Positions 43,911-54,484 of a DNA stretch of 64,000 nucleotides are shown here, piece by piece (position 1 is the first letter of the stretch; each line of letters begins with the position of its first letter). The stretch comes from Pelobates cultripes. Taxonomy: Eukaryota; Chordata; Amphibia; Anura; Pelobatidae. Position numbers and translations under genes: made by a program. The stretch is taken from contig OW240913.1 of assembly GCA_933207985.1 (NCBI GenBank), forward strand, positions 261,418,439 through 261,482,438, read 5' to 3'. Under the pieces are notes generated by a model. The model saw nothing but the letters and a program-made list of their open reading frames with translations. It was not told the origin of the DNA and searched no databases.

Positions 43911-44874
43911 TTTTGTTTTTTCTTTTTGATTAAATTTTTTATGGTTCTGCTTTAACAGTGGGGGATGGACCACAAGGGATATGAGGGATGCATTCATTAC
44001 TGTGTGTCCCTACCCCCTTTTTCCCCCTCTCCACCCCTGTTTAAGTATAACTCATTCATTTAGATCATTTATTTATTTATTGTTTCAATTTGTGTTCATT
44101 GAACATAAGCTTTGATTGTATGTTATGTGACTTCCCTAAAAAGCTTTTTATATGTAACATATTGGTATTTATCAGCCCCTAAACAATTGTTAAATAGAGA
44201 GAATGATAATGCCTATTGGTTGATGATTTATATTTAATAATATTATTTGGATGTTTACTCTATAAAAATTATAAATAAATGCACACCTTAGGCGATCCGC
44301 CTTCTACAAATTGACTCTTAATTTTTATTATTGTCTAATTGAATGACCACTCCTTTAGGAATAGGGTATATATACCCAGTCTGTGGACAACAGATCTTTG
44401 TCTTGATAAAGTCCCTCATAGGGGACGAAACGCGTAGACGATCTGTTTTTCCGTCTCCTTTGATTTTCTACCCGACTTCATTTACGGTTCGGGAGGGATT
44501 TTCGGCAGCTGTTTAATTCAGTCTCACACATCCTGTCTCGTGGTAGGGAGTTGGCGTGCTCCCTTCACCTTACACGGAAGTAGGGTGAATAGGGTAAGTT
44601 GCTTTTGGTTTAATCCCTAGGTTTTTAACACTAGGAGACTATCCATTGCGGCACCCCTCACCTTTACCTAGTAGTTTGGCGGGTTTATGAGCTCCCTCCC
44701 CCATGAACTATATATGTGTTTGAGGTCTGATATTCATTTTTGGACATTTTTTTGATGTTTTATTATTTGATGTGCACAATCTCTTTTTAAATTTTTTTCC
44801 TTTTGATACATAATCCATATTAGTGTTGGGGGCCCCACACTATGTATCTTTGAACTTTGGTTTGGACACATCCT
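43911..44874 (+). other. PLE 3' untranslated region and unique part of right pseudo-LTR
   Basis: Non-coding, T-rich. It holds the hammerhead-like fold at 44389-44447. The left pseudo-LTR is truncated and does not contain this part. Confidence 0.7.
44389..44447 (+). ncRNA. Hammerhead-ribozyme-like motif in the PLE 3' region
   Basis: The order is that of a type I hammerhead: stem I outer strand AACAGATC (44389-44396) pairs with GATCTGTT (44440-44447); inner GTC (44400-44402) pairs with GAC (44437-44439), with an internal TTT loop between; core TTGATAAA (44403-44410); stem II GTCCC/GGGAC (44411-44415 and 44422-44426) with a 6-base loop; then GAAA (44427-44430), CGCG, and a GTA triplet at 44434-44436 as the cleavage site. 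The core differs from the consensus CTGATGA by C3 to U and G8 to A, bases that pair with each other in the active hammerhead, and by one extra A. Hammerheads are known in PLE terminal repeats. Confidence 0.55.
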
Positions 44875-45177
44875 TATGAACTTTTTTATATTTTGATTTA
44901 TAAGGATTTTTTCATGGTTCTTATGATTTGTTTATTTTTATATGAATAAATATTTTGTGTATATGTACATTTTTATCTTATTCTACAGCTGCTGCTTTGG
45001 AGTGTAATTTTTCTAGTGGTCATATTTTATTTGGAGCGCTCACATACCCTTGTTGGTTTATATTTTATTTGGTTGTTTAGTCGCTCTTTTATATGTGACG
45101 CAGCCCTGCTTATTATTGTGTATAGAGTTTTTGTATACTTCAATTCAGATTATTTTGATGTTTATTGTATTGGTAAT
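44875..45177 (+). repeat. Right pseudo-LTR, part shared with the left copy
   Basis: Direct repeat of 39875-40177, same orientation, exactly 5000 bases downstream. It ends 'tttattgtattggtaat' just before the right target duplication at 45177-45190. Confidence 0.92.
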
Positions 45178-45666
45178 CTTTTTTGATGTAACAATGTTGA
45201 GATTGTCTTCTTATCTAGTATCGGATCCAGTACACTGTTAAAGTCCCCAGCCACCAAACATGTGCCTATTTTAATAGATTCTATTAAACTTAAAACCTTT
45301 TTTAAGGTTGGAGCAGGAAAATCATTGGGAAGATATATATTAGTCAATGTATATGGTATCTCATTTAATTTACAGCAGACTATTACATATCTGCCTTCCT
45401 TATCTTTAATTTGATGTATTATATCCACTTTTAGTGTGTGGGAAAAAAAGTATTGCTACTCCTCTTTTTTTTTTTTTTCCACTTAATGAAGCATATATCA
45501 CTGTGGGAAATTTTAAACCACCCCAGCTTTGATTATCTATATCTGACCAGTGGGTTTCTTGAAAGAAGCCCACTTCCACTTTATTTCTCAACATATAGTC
45601 ATATATTAGAGATTTCTTAATTGGAGAATTAAGGCCCTGAACATTAACCGAAATCATCTTTACCAT
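45178..45666 (-). pseudogene. L1 ORF2, N-terminal endonuclease part
   Basis: Starts MVKMISVNVQGLN at 45666 and carries FFQETHW (catalytic Glu). The next piece, in another frame, has EGRYVIVCCKLN, LTNIYLPND and LVAGDFNSVLD, then ISTLLHQK at the PLE junction. A 1-base shift occurs near 45430, close to an A/T run. The remainder of the endonuclease continues across the PLE at 39829. Confidence 0.88.
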
Positions 45667-46261
45667 TTTAACTCAAAAAAAACCATTGTTACCACTGACC
45701 CCAAGAGAGCTGCAATGCATTCACACAAAACACAAATGGTCCATTGGACATAGACCCACAAAAGCCTTATGGGAAAGACACCCAGTCTGGCCCAACACAG
45801 CCTGGCTCCCGAGTGGTTGTCTCTCAACTCACCACTCAGGGGCCATCTGTGTCCTCGTGAGATGGTATTATAGATTACCATATCACGGTATTTGTGTCAA
45901 CACAGAAAGATGACACTTGGTGGGGCAATATAGAAGGGAGCGCCCGAAAATCATACTCCTTATTTTAAAAAAACTCTCTACTATCTCATATAAATACCTT
46001 AAAAAAATAAATAAAAAAAATAAAAAAAAAAACACACTTATTTACAACCTACGACTCTTAACAATATAGATATCTGGTCTTTAGCAATTTATAAACATTC
46101 CTTATTTTGTGAAATCCGTGCAATTATTTATAATGTGCGTTCCATGCGTCTTATTCAAATTGTTATTACCACCAAACCAGTTATGTATTTTCAAACAATA
46201 TATACAGTCTCTATCTCTTAACTGTATTAAATCCAACCATATATCCCAAATCCAACCGTGA

Positions 46262-46313
<52 letters not shown>

Positions 46314-46735
46314 CATTAACAGTTTATACTGTGTATACGAATCGATCTATCCTTTATATTAATTCTTTCCGTGTCTTATTCAAATTACCAGTATTTCCAT
46401 AACCTTTATAAATTTCTAATTCTGTGTGTAAATATTACATTTTTTTACAGTGTTAAGCTACCAATTTTATAGATTTACGCACTCTATGTGATTATTTTAT
46501 CCTTTAGAGTACTAACTCTTACCATCCTTCTCAAACGTGTACTAATAATAAACCCACCATTCACTTATCATTAACACTTATTCTTTAACTTTATCTTTCT
46601 CCATGCTTTCATAGTATTTATTAATTCTTAAAGACCCAGCCTCACCCTAACAAAAAAAAAAAAAGAATTATTTTAATTGTCCTTTTTCATCCAGACAACT
46701 GCAAATCCTCTTCGGTTTTTAGTTATTGTCCCGAA
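45667..46735 (-). other. Inter-ORF spacer of the second L1
   Basis: About 1.07 kb without a gene. It includes a (TA)n run at about 46268-46310 and A-rich stretches near 46000-46030. Like the first L1, this spacer is far longer than in mammalian L1. Confidence 0.65.
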
Positions 46736-47639
46736 TTATATGACGTCCACTATTGATTGCTCTTCCATCCATTTTCTCAAGGCATCCGGAGTAATGAATT
46801 TTTCATTTTTTCCTCTCCAAAAGATCCTAAGGCATTTAGGGAATCCCCATATGTATTTCACTTCTTTAGATCTTAGTATGGCTAGTTCCTGAGTAAAACT
46901 TTTTCGCCATGCTCTTGTTTGGAAAGATAGATCCGGGAAAACCTTCAAGTTCTTAAATCTCTCTTCTGTAACTGGCTTACTTCTCAGAGAACTCATTATT
47001 TGATTTTTAATAAAGAAAGATTGAAATTTAACTATTACATCTCTCGGTAATGATTCAGCCACATTTCTGGGTCTGGGTAACCTGTGATATCTTTCTAATT
47101 CTGAGTCTTGTAAACCAGCTTGAGATAGTACTGTTTCAAAGTATTCCATTAAAAAAATTTCCAATGTTGATTCGTTAATATGTTCAGGAATATTACGGAT
47201 TCTTATGTTAGTTCTCCTGGAACGATCTTCCAAGTCGTTTATTTTATCCTCTAATGATTCTACCTTGGATTGCAGGTCTGTCATTAATAACTCTGTATGT
47301 ACATTTTTAAGATCTGTTTGGATCATCTTAGACTCTATAGATTCCAATTGTACTTTCATATTTCTTATCTCTTGTTTTAAATCTAATGATCCTTTTTGGA
47401 TGTCTTCTTTAATATTGTCCTGTAATTTATCCAGGTAATTAATTAGAGTCTCTTCAGTTAGAGGTTTACCAGCCTGTGCAACATGAGAGGGATTAGAGTT
47501 AGGTTTGGGGGGAGGGGAATTATCCTGATTTTCAAGATTCAATTGAGATTTATTTGGAGGAGGGGAGAAATAACCTGATAACCTTTTATCAGTGATGTTA
47601 TCTTTTTTTTCTTTCCTCCTGTGGCTTTCTAGTTGCCAT
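46736..47639 (-). pseudogene. L1 ORF1p-like protein, start separated by a 1-base indel
   Basis: The uninterrupted part (47542 to 46736; 268 residues from a TTG) includes a heptad-rich segment at about 30-108, an RRM starting RRTNIRIRNIPE at about 110 with SLPRDVIVKFQSFFIK, and the C-terminal domain (FPDLSFQTRAWRKSF, YIWGFPKCLRIFW). The frame stays open upstream through SGYFSPPPNKSQL. The only suitable ATG, MATRKPQEERKK at 47639, is in a different frame; a run of eight A on the coding strand (47603-47610) lies between, and loss of one A would join them. This suggests a recent single-base slip in an otherwise intact ORF1. Confidence 0.85.
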
Positions 47640-48404
47640 TTTGTTTCTCTAAAAAAAAATAAAAAAAATCTTCTTTTCTTTTGTTATTCTCCTTTTCCTT
47701 CTTTCTTTCTATTTTTCTTTCCTTTGCTTTCCCCCTCTTGACTCTTGTTTCACTTTTCTCTTTTTTCCTCCTTTTCCTTCCTCTTTCTTAGGAAACTCTC
47801 TTTTCTTACTTTTTTTTTTTCTTTATCTCCCTTCTTTCCCTTTTCCTTCCTTCTTTCTCTTTTCTTTTCTCTTTCTCTTTTCAGGCAGCAAAACTTTAAG
47901 TCATAATTCTCAGTATTTATAAACCTGTTACACTTATTTTCTCTTTTTTTTTTTTTTCTCTTTGGGGAAAATCACCCCTCCATTTCCTCCATTTCCTCCT
48001 CTCCTGGTGTTTTATAAAACAATATTCTTCTAATTTCTGTTTTCTATCCTCCTCACCCCCCTTCTCTCTTTCACTCTCTCAATGCCATAATTTCTTGGTC
48101 TTTAATAATATCGATAAAGCATGTAGCAGACTTATCTTTGTAGCCACTATTTTCTCTCCTCGCCAGATCTCCCCTGCGTCTCTGCTCGAGGGCTCCGGAT
48201 GCCACTCAATTTTCGCCGGGCTGAAGAGAGAACCCGATAGTCTCGCCTCAGATGTCGGATGTCGTCGGCTAAATCACCCCCTCGAACCGCCAAAAAAACA
48301 CCGCCGGGCGCCCTTCCACTACATCGCCCCTCCTCTCACGTAGACACGCACCCGCCTACGTCATCACCAAAAAAAAAGGGAACTGACCAGTACTGTCCAT
48401 TTCT
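47640..48404 (-). other. 5' UTR region of the second L1, polypurine on the L1 strand
   Basis: From about 47640 to 48060 the plus strand is almost pure pyrimidine (ttctttct, cttttcc words), so the L1 strand is polypurine. From 48150 the sequence becomes CpG-rich (cgccgggcg, cgtagacacgcacccgcc), as in a LINE promoter. Confidence 0.55.
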
Positions 48405-49140
48405 ACATGATACAGTTTCTAAAAGCAAAATTAAATGTACAAAATGAAATAAAAACAAAAATTAACACAGGTGACTATATAAGAGGAGTAGGTAAAGCAA
48501 TATAAAAAATCACTGTCTAAAGGGACACTCCTCATTAAGTCATTGTGGGAATAACACAATAAAGCTCTGATCTCTTCAGAGTATCTGTTTGAGAACAACT
48601 AGGCAGAGGCATGTAATGCATTGAATAGCCTGGACCTTAGGTGAGAAACTGAGTGCCACTGGCCATTATGAACAAAACATCTAGCAACAGTATTCTGCGT
48701 TTTCCTAGTTTGTATCAAGCTTTTATGTTCACCTTTGCACACAGTCAGGGCTGGGTTGGGGATCAATGGCATAGACTGCATGGACATTTTAACAAGTCAA
48801 TCACTTGTCAGATTGGCAATTAGGAAACTCCCTAATTGCAAACTGCTTGCCAGCCCTTGGATGAGTGAACTGTGCGCTGCTTGCAATATTGTTAAATGCA
48901 AAAGAATAATAAGCGCTCTCTTCTCAGGGGTGAGCTGCAGTTCACCAACAAGGTGTTCCTCTACCTTGTGATAAATGGACAGATAAAATAGAAAGGTGAA
49001 CAGCGCTAAAAATCAGAAAATGTACATACGTTTTGTAGAAATACTGGCCAGCAGAGTAACTTAAAAAAAGAGAGAAACAAAAATACAAATAATGGTACAG
49101 TATGTATGAACGATATAATTCCACAAGAACAAAGGTGTTA
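48405..49140. other. Unassigned intergenic sequence
   Basis: No domain, exon or repeat family recognised. Words such as 'aacagcgctaaaaatcagaa' near 49000 recur in style at 61170-61230 and may mark PLE-type terminal debris. Confidence 0.35.
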
Positions 49141-49860
49141 TATTCACACTCACACTTTGAGGAGCTATATCAGCTCGGTGTTAAGAGCCTGGACGGAATA
49201 ATCCCCGTCTATGGATTTCTTGAGGTTCAAGACCATTGGTGAATTTATAGGTGTAAATATTCGTTACATGAAAAACAAGAGTAAAATACACCACATGGTA
49301 TAGTACGTAAATATAAAATATTGGAAAAAAAAAGTGGATGATCCTACTTACATATACTAGAGCAACGACCTGCTCTAGTTTGGAGAATTTCAGGTGGAAT
49401 AATCCCCACCTTGGGATATAGTGGACCCAGGTATAGCAGCAAAGCAGTATTGGATAGAAAGGAGAACAAAAGGAATGACTGGATAGTTTAAAAAATATAT
49501 ATACTTTAATACAATAAGTAAAAAGTGAATAATAAACTATAAAACCAGTCCTGTATAAAAGTCCAAAAATTCTTCCTCACTTGACGCGTTTCGCCGAAGC
49601 TTTCTCAAAAGTGAATGCTATCTATGCTATCTTGCTGAAAACAGGAAATGGGGAAATATGCACAGCAGAATCGATTTTCATCATCAGAGAAGGTATATAA
49701 TCTCAAGGACCCCAAGCAGCAAGCATTCACTTTTGAGAAAGCTTCGACGAAACGCGTCAAGTGAGGAAGAATTTTATATGCAGACTTCTGCATTTTGCTT
49801 GCCAATGAACAGTGGTGAACTAAGTTACAGATCTTCTCCCATACGGTGTCCAAGGCCACC
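49140..49860. repeat. PLE-terminus-like fragments, including a 51-bp-arm inverted repeat
   Basis: The blocks 'cactcacactttgaggagct' and 'cggaataatccccgtc' recur at 62020-62090. Arms 49569-49619 and 49721-49771 are inverted copies with a single clear mismatch. Each carries TTGAGAAAGC..CGAAACGCGTCAAGTG, a hammerhead-like core, on opposite strands. Confidence 0.55.
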
Positions 49861-51150
49861 TTCCAGCAGCCAATAAATGATGGAGTAGGGAAATTGTGGT
49901 TTATCTTTTTATTACTTAAGTGTATTTACTGTAGTATTGACTGTTCATGCACAGTCTGCCCTCCATAGTAATATTTATTTTTTATATAAATGAATGTCCT
50001 CTGTTTCCTCTCATTCCACTGCCTGCCCCCACTAAACTCAGCTCATTGAGCAGTAAGCCCTTTTCAAGGTTGTCAATCTGCCTCAGTGTTGCACTTAAAC
50101 AGATCTCCAACCTGAGCTTCCAGGTAAGCCACACACTCACATTTGCCACAGTTGAATGTACCATGGGAAGACTCTTCCAGGCATGTATACATACAGCAGA
50201 CAGTTCACTAACACTTATACTTACACCACTAAAACAACTACCTCCCTGTAAAATAAAGTCTTTACCTATCCTCCCTCACCCTAACAATAGTGAGTAAATG
50301 AATAACCCCCAAAATAGTTTGCCCCTTCTGTTTCATTAACCTAGGACAGGATAGGTTAATGAAAAAGCAAGGGCAAACTATGATTCCTTATTTATGGTGG
50401 CCCAATAGATAGACATGTTTTGAATGTCTCTGTGGAATGGAGATGAAACATCAAACATGAGCTTTGGGTGGCCAAGGGAAATTTTAAAATGTGATTTATT
50501 GGTTATCAGATTTGGCTAGAGTATCCTCAACCAGGTGAGTGGCAGCGACCTAACAAAGGCAAAGACAGAGGAATAGGAAGAGGCATATTACCAGATCTTA
50601 GAGTGACCTGGCTAACAAAGATAGAACTATGAAATAACAGGACTAAGAGAACACTAGAGACCAGAAGAGGTACAAAATATAAAAATACAAAATATATGTT
50701 ATTAAATACAGGCAGGTAAGAAGAGCTTTGAAAGTTGTAGTAAAGACAGAAAAGGGTCAGGAGCATGAAGAAGAGTAATGCTGGGAAACCACAACAGGGC
50801 AATGAGGAAAGGCAAGAAAGGAGTTTAAATAAGTCTCCTTTAAATCTGATTGGCCGTACCCGGCCTCTGACCCCAGAACATGCGTGCGTGTCCTTTGCGT
50901 GATGTCACACACATGTTGACGTCGTCAATACTGTGGGTGGACGTGGGGTTATAAATTGGTATGGGTCCGCAGCAGCCATCGGCTTTCAATATGCCGCAGG
51001 AGTCAGACACACCGGCACAGGGCTGCCAACCAGCATCTCCACCAATGCCCGGAAGGTAGTTATCCCCAGAGGCACCACAAGGTGAGGATGAACATTTGAC
51101 AATAAGCAATCAGTTAAGTTTATGCAACCTTCTGGAACATCCTAGGAGAG
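49861..51150. other. Unassigned intergenic sequence with one long hairpin
   Basis: Apart from the hairpin at 50314-50381, nothing is recognised. Open frames on both strands lack domains. Confidence 0.4.
50314..50381. repeat. 30-bp-stem hairpin (miRNA-precursor-like or tiny MITE)
   Basis: Arm atagtttgcccc..cattaaccta and its inverse taggttaatg..gggcaaactat form about 27 pairs out of 30 with an 8-base loop (ggacagga). It occurs once in this window. Confidence 0.65.
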
Positions 51151-51260
51151 CAACCTTCACAATTACATATGATGAACAAAGTGTGAAGGCAGAACGTGAG
51201 GGACAGGGGTTCAAGTCCCACCAGGGCCAGTCAGAGGGCATTGTGTTTCCTGACATTGAT
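51150..51260 (+). repeat. tRNA-derived SINE-like fragment
   Basis: A perfect RNA polymerase III B box, ggttcaagtcc, at 51208-51218, is followed by 'caccagggccagtcagaggg'. An A box is not clear (weak candidate around 51175). It could be a decayed SINE head or a tRNA pseudogene. Confidence 0.35.
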
Positions 51261-51429
51261 CTTAAGTAGTTCCTATATGCCAGAAGCCAAGGCAAATGCC
51301 ATTTTTGCGCAATGGTTACATCGACCATGGCTTCATGATGCTCTTTACTGTCTTTTTGTTTTTCAGGCTTGGGTCTCGCCACTTAACTTTGATGTCATTC
51401 TCATTCCTATTGCATGAGGCCTGAGCATA

Positions 51430-53098
51430 GTACACAACTGACTTCCAAAGGAATTGTTTCTCTTTGATTGGTGTGCTTTTTACAAACTTGCCAAAAAGTT
51501 TTGATTAGTGTTGACACACCCCATCTATTTATGCAAAAAGCTTCAAAGACAGGGCATCGTATTTAAGTTTGCATTCTTAATCTTTTTTTTTCCTTTTCCT
51601 CACAAGAAGACCCAGACAAAAGAGGACATGCATCTGTCTTTCACATCATGAAGTTTTGCAGTGTTTATAAGTTTCAGCACTTTTAAAACGACATACTTGG
51701 GTAAAATCTGTGAATTGTTCACATGAAAATTACAGACATTTCATCCAAGTGTCAGAAGTGATCAAAATGATAGCAAAAGCTATGTATTTGTTACAGAACA
51801 AAAATTGCAACACAAGAAATTATTTCTAAATTACTTTGATTTTAGTACATAAACTATTTGCAACTCTAAATACTGAGCAATATTTAAAAATACATTCAAA
51901 ATGAACATTTAGAAATTGCTCACAGATCTAAATCACTGTTTTTATATCATTGTCACTGCTAGTATGAAAACGTTAACAACCACTGCACCGAAGACAACCA
52001 CCTCCATGATATAAAGTCTACCTCCAAGACAACTACCTCCTTAACAAAATTGTTGACTGGGCTTCTTGCATAATTTGATGACAGACAGTGAAATTGGTGC
52101 TGGGGGTCAGTTGGCCATGGGGGACAGGGAAAGGTGAGATTTACTTACCAAAACTTATCCCTCACAGTCCCATCCATCCTTTTCCATCTGCTCTTCTCTT
52201 CTTCATATCCTCTCAGCATCTTTTAGATCTATGAAGAATTCTACAAGGATTCATAAAAAGAGCTTTATTTCTCAACATTCGCTACTCGTGAATGCTGGGA
52301 GGAAATGATAAGCTTTACAGAAGTAGCTCTGCCTTTTTGTCAAGTGTAGGAAAAAAAAGTGAGACAAAGTAGTCCCCCTTTTGTCTTAGTAAATATTTTG
52401 ACTGGGTTGTAATTTCACTGAAATTACAACAGTCAACCTGAATGTTTCATAAAGATTCAATCTTTGTGAAATACTCATTTGTGATATGGAGGAAACAGAA
52501 CTGATTTAAATAAATTTATGGAAATAAAATGTTAGTGATAATATGTCTAATATGTCCTCTAGGAGTGCTTATGCTTCAGAAATTAATTTTCTGTTTAGGT
52601 ATGCATTTCCTAAGTAAGAATTTGTTATAACCGTGCTTTGAAAACTGAAGCCAAACATTTTAATTGCTTTAATGGAAATCCTGATTGTAAATCCTCTGGC
52701 TATTATCCAAAAACTCAAGAAACCTTTTTAAATGCTGTCCAAGATATACAAAATAAATAGCCCAAGGTCATGGAATGGAAAAGTTTCTACACAGTATTTG
52801 GCAGAGATACTAACTTTTTTAAATATAAAAAGCCCTTGTGATGTTCATGATTATTTTAATGAAATTTCTTTGCAAAGGACATTGGAGAGTAAAAGGTACT
52901 AAACAAACACTTACTTACATATTTTTTTTATAAAGCAGAAACTATTCATAGAGAATGTTAAATATATTTTGTTTATTTTTTTATTTTTTTTAAAAAGGAT
53001 AGTCCAGGAACATTCTAATTACTGTTATATATTGTTTAGCCAAAACTATTAACCATAGAATTTTGTTAAGTTTACTTTTTTGTCTTGTTTACTTCAAG
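51430..53098. other. Region upstream of the SULT exon, nothing recognised
   Basis: AT-rich non-coding sequence. It should include the promoter or the intron behind a 5' untranslated exon of the SULT gene. No CpG island is seen. Confidence 0.4.
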
Positions 53099-53110
53099 GT
53101 GTGTTGAAAA

Positions 53111-53270
53111 ATGGCCCATGAGCAGCTCAATGACAATGCTAATCCAACTCTGTTTAACCATAAAGGAATATATTTTAACACTGGATTAACAACACCTGAA
53201 TGCATAGATTCTCTGGAGCATCTTGAAATCAGAGACAGCGATATTTTTTTGGTGACTTATCCAAAATCAG
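53111..53270 (+). CDS. Cytosolic sulfotransferase, first coding exon (SULT3/amine sulfotransferase-like)
   Basis: The ATG at 53111 opens MAHEQLNDNANPTLFNHKGI and continues YFNTGLTTPECIDSLEHLEI, then DSDIFLVTYPKSG. TYPKSG is the 5' phosphosulfate loop that binds PAPS in cytosolic sulfotransferases, and the upstream F(x)YKG(I/V)-type block and FLVTYPKSG spacing match a SULT first coding exon. Cytosolic SULTs transfer sulfate from PAPS to amines, phenols or steroids. The donor is tcag|gtaaat at 53271 in phase 1. A candidate acceptor ('tttacttcaag' at 53098) upstream suggests the 5' UTR is split. As I recall, mouse Sult3a1 lies near Zufsp, so this position supports a SULT3-type gene. The next exon (expected W-T-x-Q/N at its start) was not found in the following 10.7 kb. 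Confidence 0.88.
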
Positions 53271-53759
53271 GTAAATGAAGAGAGAGAGGAAGGGAGAGAG
53301 ACACACATCAGGAATTGATTTCTTAATTTGTTCCTCACTTCCCTCTTTATTATCAAAAAAGATAAACAGCACATTGGGGAGTGTTCAACCTGTGTATGTG
53401 CACAAGCTCAGCAAATTGAGTGAGTGTGCTTAGTAATATAATTATGCATGACAGTGGCTAGTTATGCAAGCATGAATTGGAGTCTGTGACTACTTAATTG
53501 TGGCCAGTTATGCAAGAGTAAAAGACTAATTAGGGTTGTGTGTGTGTTTATGTTGGTTCATATGTTTATGCTTTTTATGAATTTTACAATTTGCATACAA
53601 ATATATTGTTTATTAGGCCTGTGTATACACACAAAAAGCAGTCTAAGAACCATAGCTACTGCGCTGAGAAATAGCGGTTATGGTGCTATTAGACCTTTGC
53701 TCATACCTTGATCACTGTTTGCCAACATGGAAGTTCCAGTTCTGTATTAGCAATATTAA

Positions 53760-54215
53760 TTTCAGTGTTCATTTTGGCAGCAAATTAATTTTAGTCATAG
53801 TCTATTGACTAAAAAGCCATTTTAGCTGTAGTCGTATTTTAGTCATCTGAATTGTTTTAGTTTTAGTTGACTAAATCTCCAGTAGATTTTAGTCGACTGA
53901 ATCTCCAGTAGGTTTAATTCTCTATCTGTCTCTTTTGCCTCTACCGCAGCCCCTCTGTGTCTCTTGGTGGCTTCCCATGTGTCTCATTCCCTTAGCCCCC
54001 ATGTGTCTCATTTCTTCTCCTCCTTTCTCCATGTGTCTTACACGCCAGTCTTTATTTTGGCGACAAATTTCAATTTAGTTATAGTATTTTGATTAAAAAG
54101 CCATTTTAGTTCTAGTCCTATTTTAGTCGACTGAACCTCAAAACTTATAGTAGACAAAAATCTGACTAAAATTGTTAGTCGACAAAATTAACACCGATTA
54201 ATTTCATTAATATTT
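53760..54215. repeat. Dispersed repeat with 'ttttagtcgactga' internal copies
   Basis: The block 'aaaaagccattttag' followed by 'tattttagtc' occurs twice (about 53810 and 54100), and 'ttttagtcgactgaatctcc' or close variants occur at least three times. It is non-coding; the family is not identified. Confidence 0.5.
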
Positions 54216-54484
54216 GAAAGACTGTGATTGGCTGAACATGTCAGGTGATGCTCTCAGCCAATCAGGATGAAATTGATGTTCAGAAAAGTGTAACATCCAC
54301 ATTTGCTTCTCAGAGTGTACGAACTGGGTCTCCTGTGCCTCAAAGAACCCCAGTTTGGGTCAAACCATTCAAATGGTTTTATCGAGAGCTAGAGGACAAC
54401 TCCAGTGAGCTGATAGCATCATGTATAGACAAGGGGAATGTGATGCAAATAAGAATAACAGATCCTACCCCAAACATTCCCCAA
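54216..54484. other. Short open frame of unknown origin
   Basis: An 80-codon open frame (54245-54487) starts inside a repeated 'cagccaatcaggatg' context. It has no recognisable domain. I treat it as non-genic, but a repeat-encoded fragment is possible. Confidence 0.3.

Larger units (their letters stand above)
39877..45176 (+). mobile_element. Penelope-like retroelement with GIY-YIG endonuclease, nearly intact
   Basis: 5.3-kb element with a truncated left and a longer right copy of a terminal repeat (39875-40177 and 44875-45177 are aligned; the exact spacing is 5000 bases, with only two mismatches seen over about 303 bases). Between them lie ORF1 (from 40288), ORF2 (to 43910) and a 3' region with a hammerhead-like fold. 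A 14-base target duplication flanks it. Direct pseudo-LTRs with a 5'-truncated left copy are typical of PLEs. The long open frames and near-identical repeats argue for a recent insertion into the older L1. Confidence 0.93.
36068..48404 (-). mobile_element. Second L1-type LINE (antisense), interrupted by a Penelope element
   Basis: A T run at 36068-36084 is the poly(A) tail on the minus strand. Reading leftwards from about 48400: a 5' UTR of about 760 bases with a long purine tract (on the L1 strand), ORF1 (47639 to 46736), a spacer of about 1.07 kb, ORF2 from 45666 to 36595, then the tail. The PLE at 39877-45176 splits ORF2 in the endonuclease. The 5' limit is approximate. Flanking sequences gatgatagtttct (left, about 36053-36065) and catgatacagtttct (right) resemble a duplication but differ by a 2-base indel and one base. 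Confidence 0.85.

Noticed and set aside
51150..51260. Functional tRNA gene
   Set aside because: Only the B box is good; no cloverleaf or clear A box and no terminator of suitable spacing were found.
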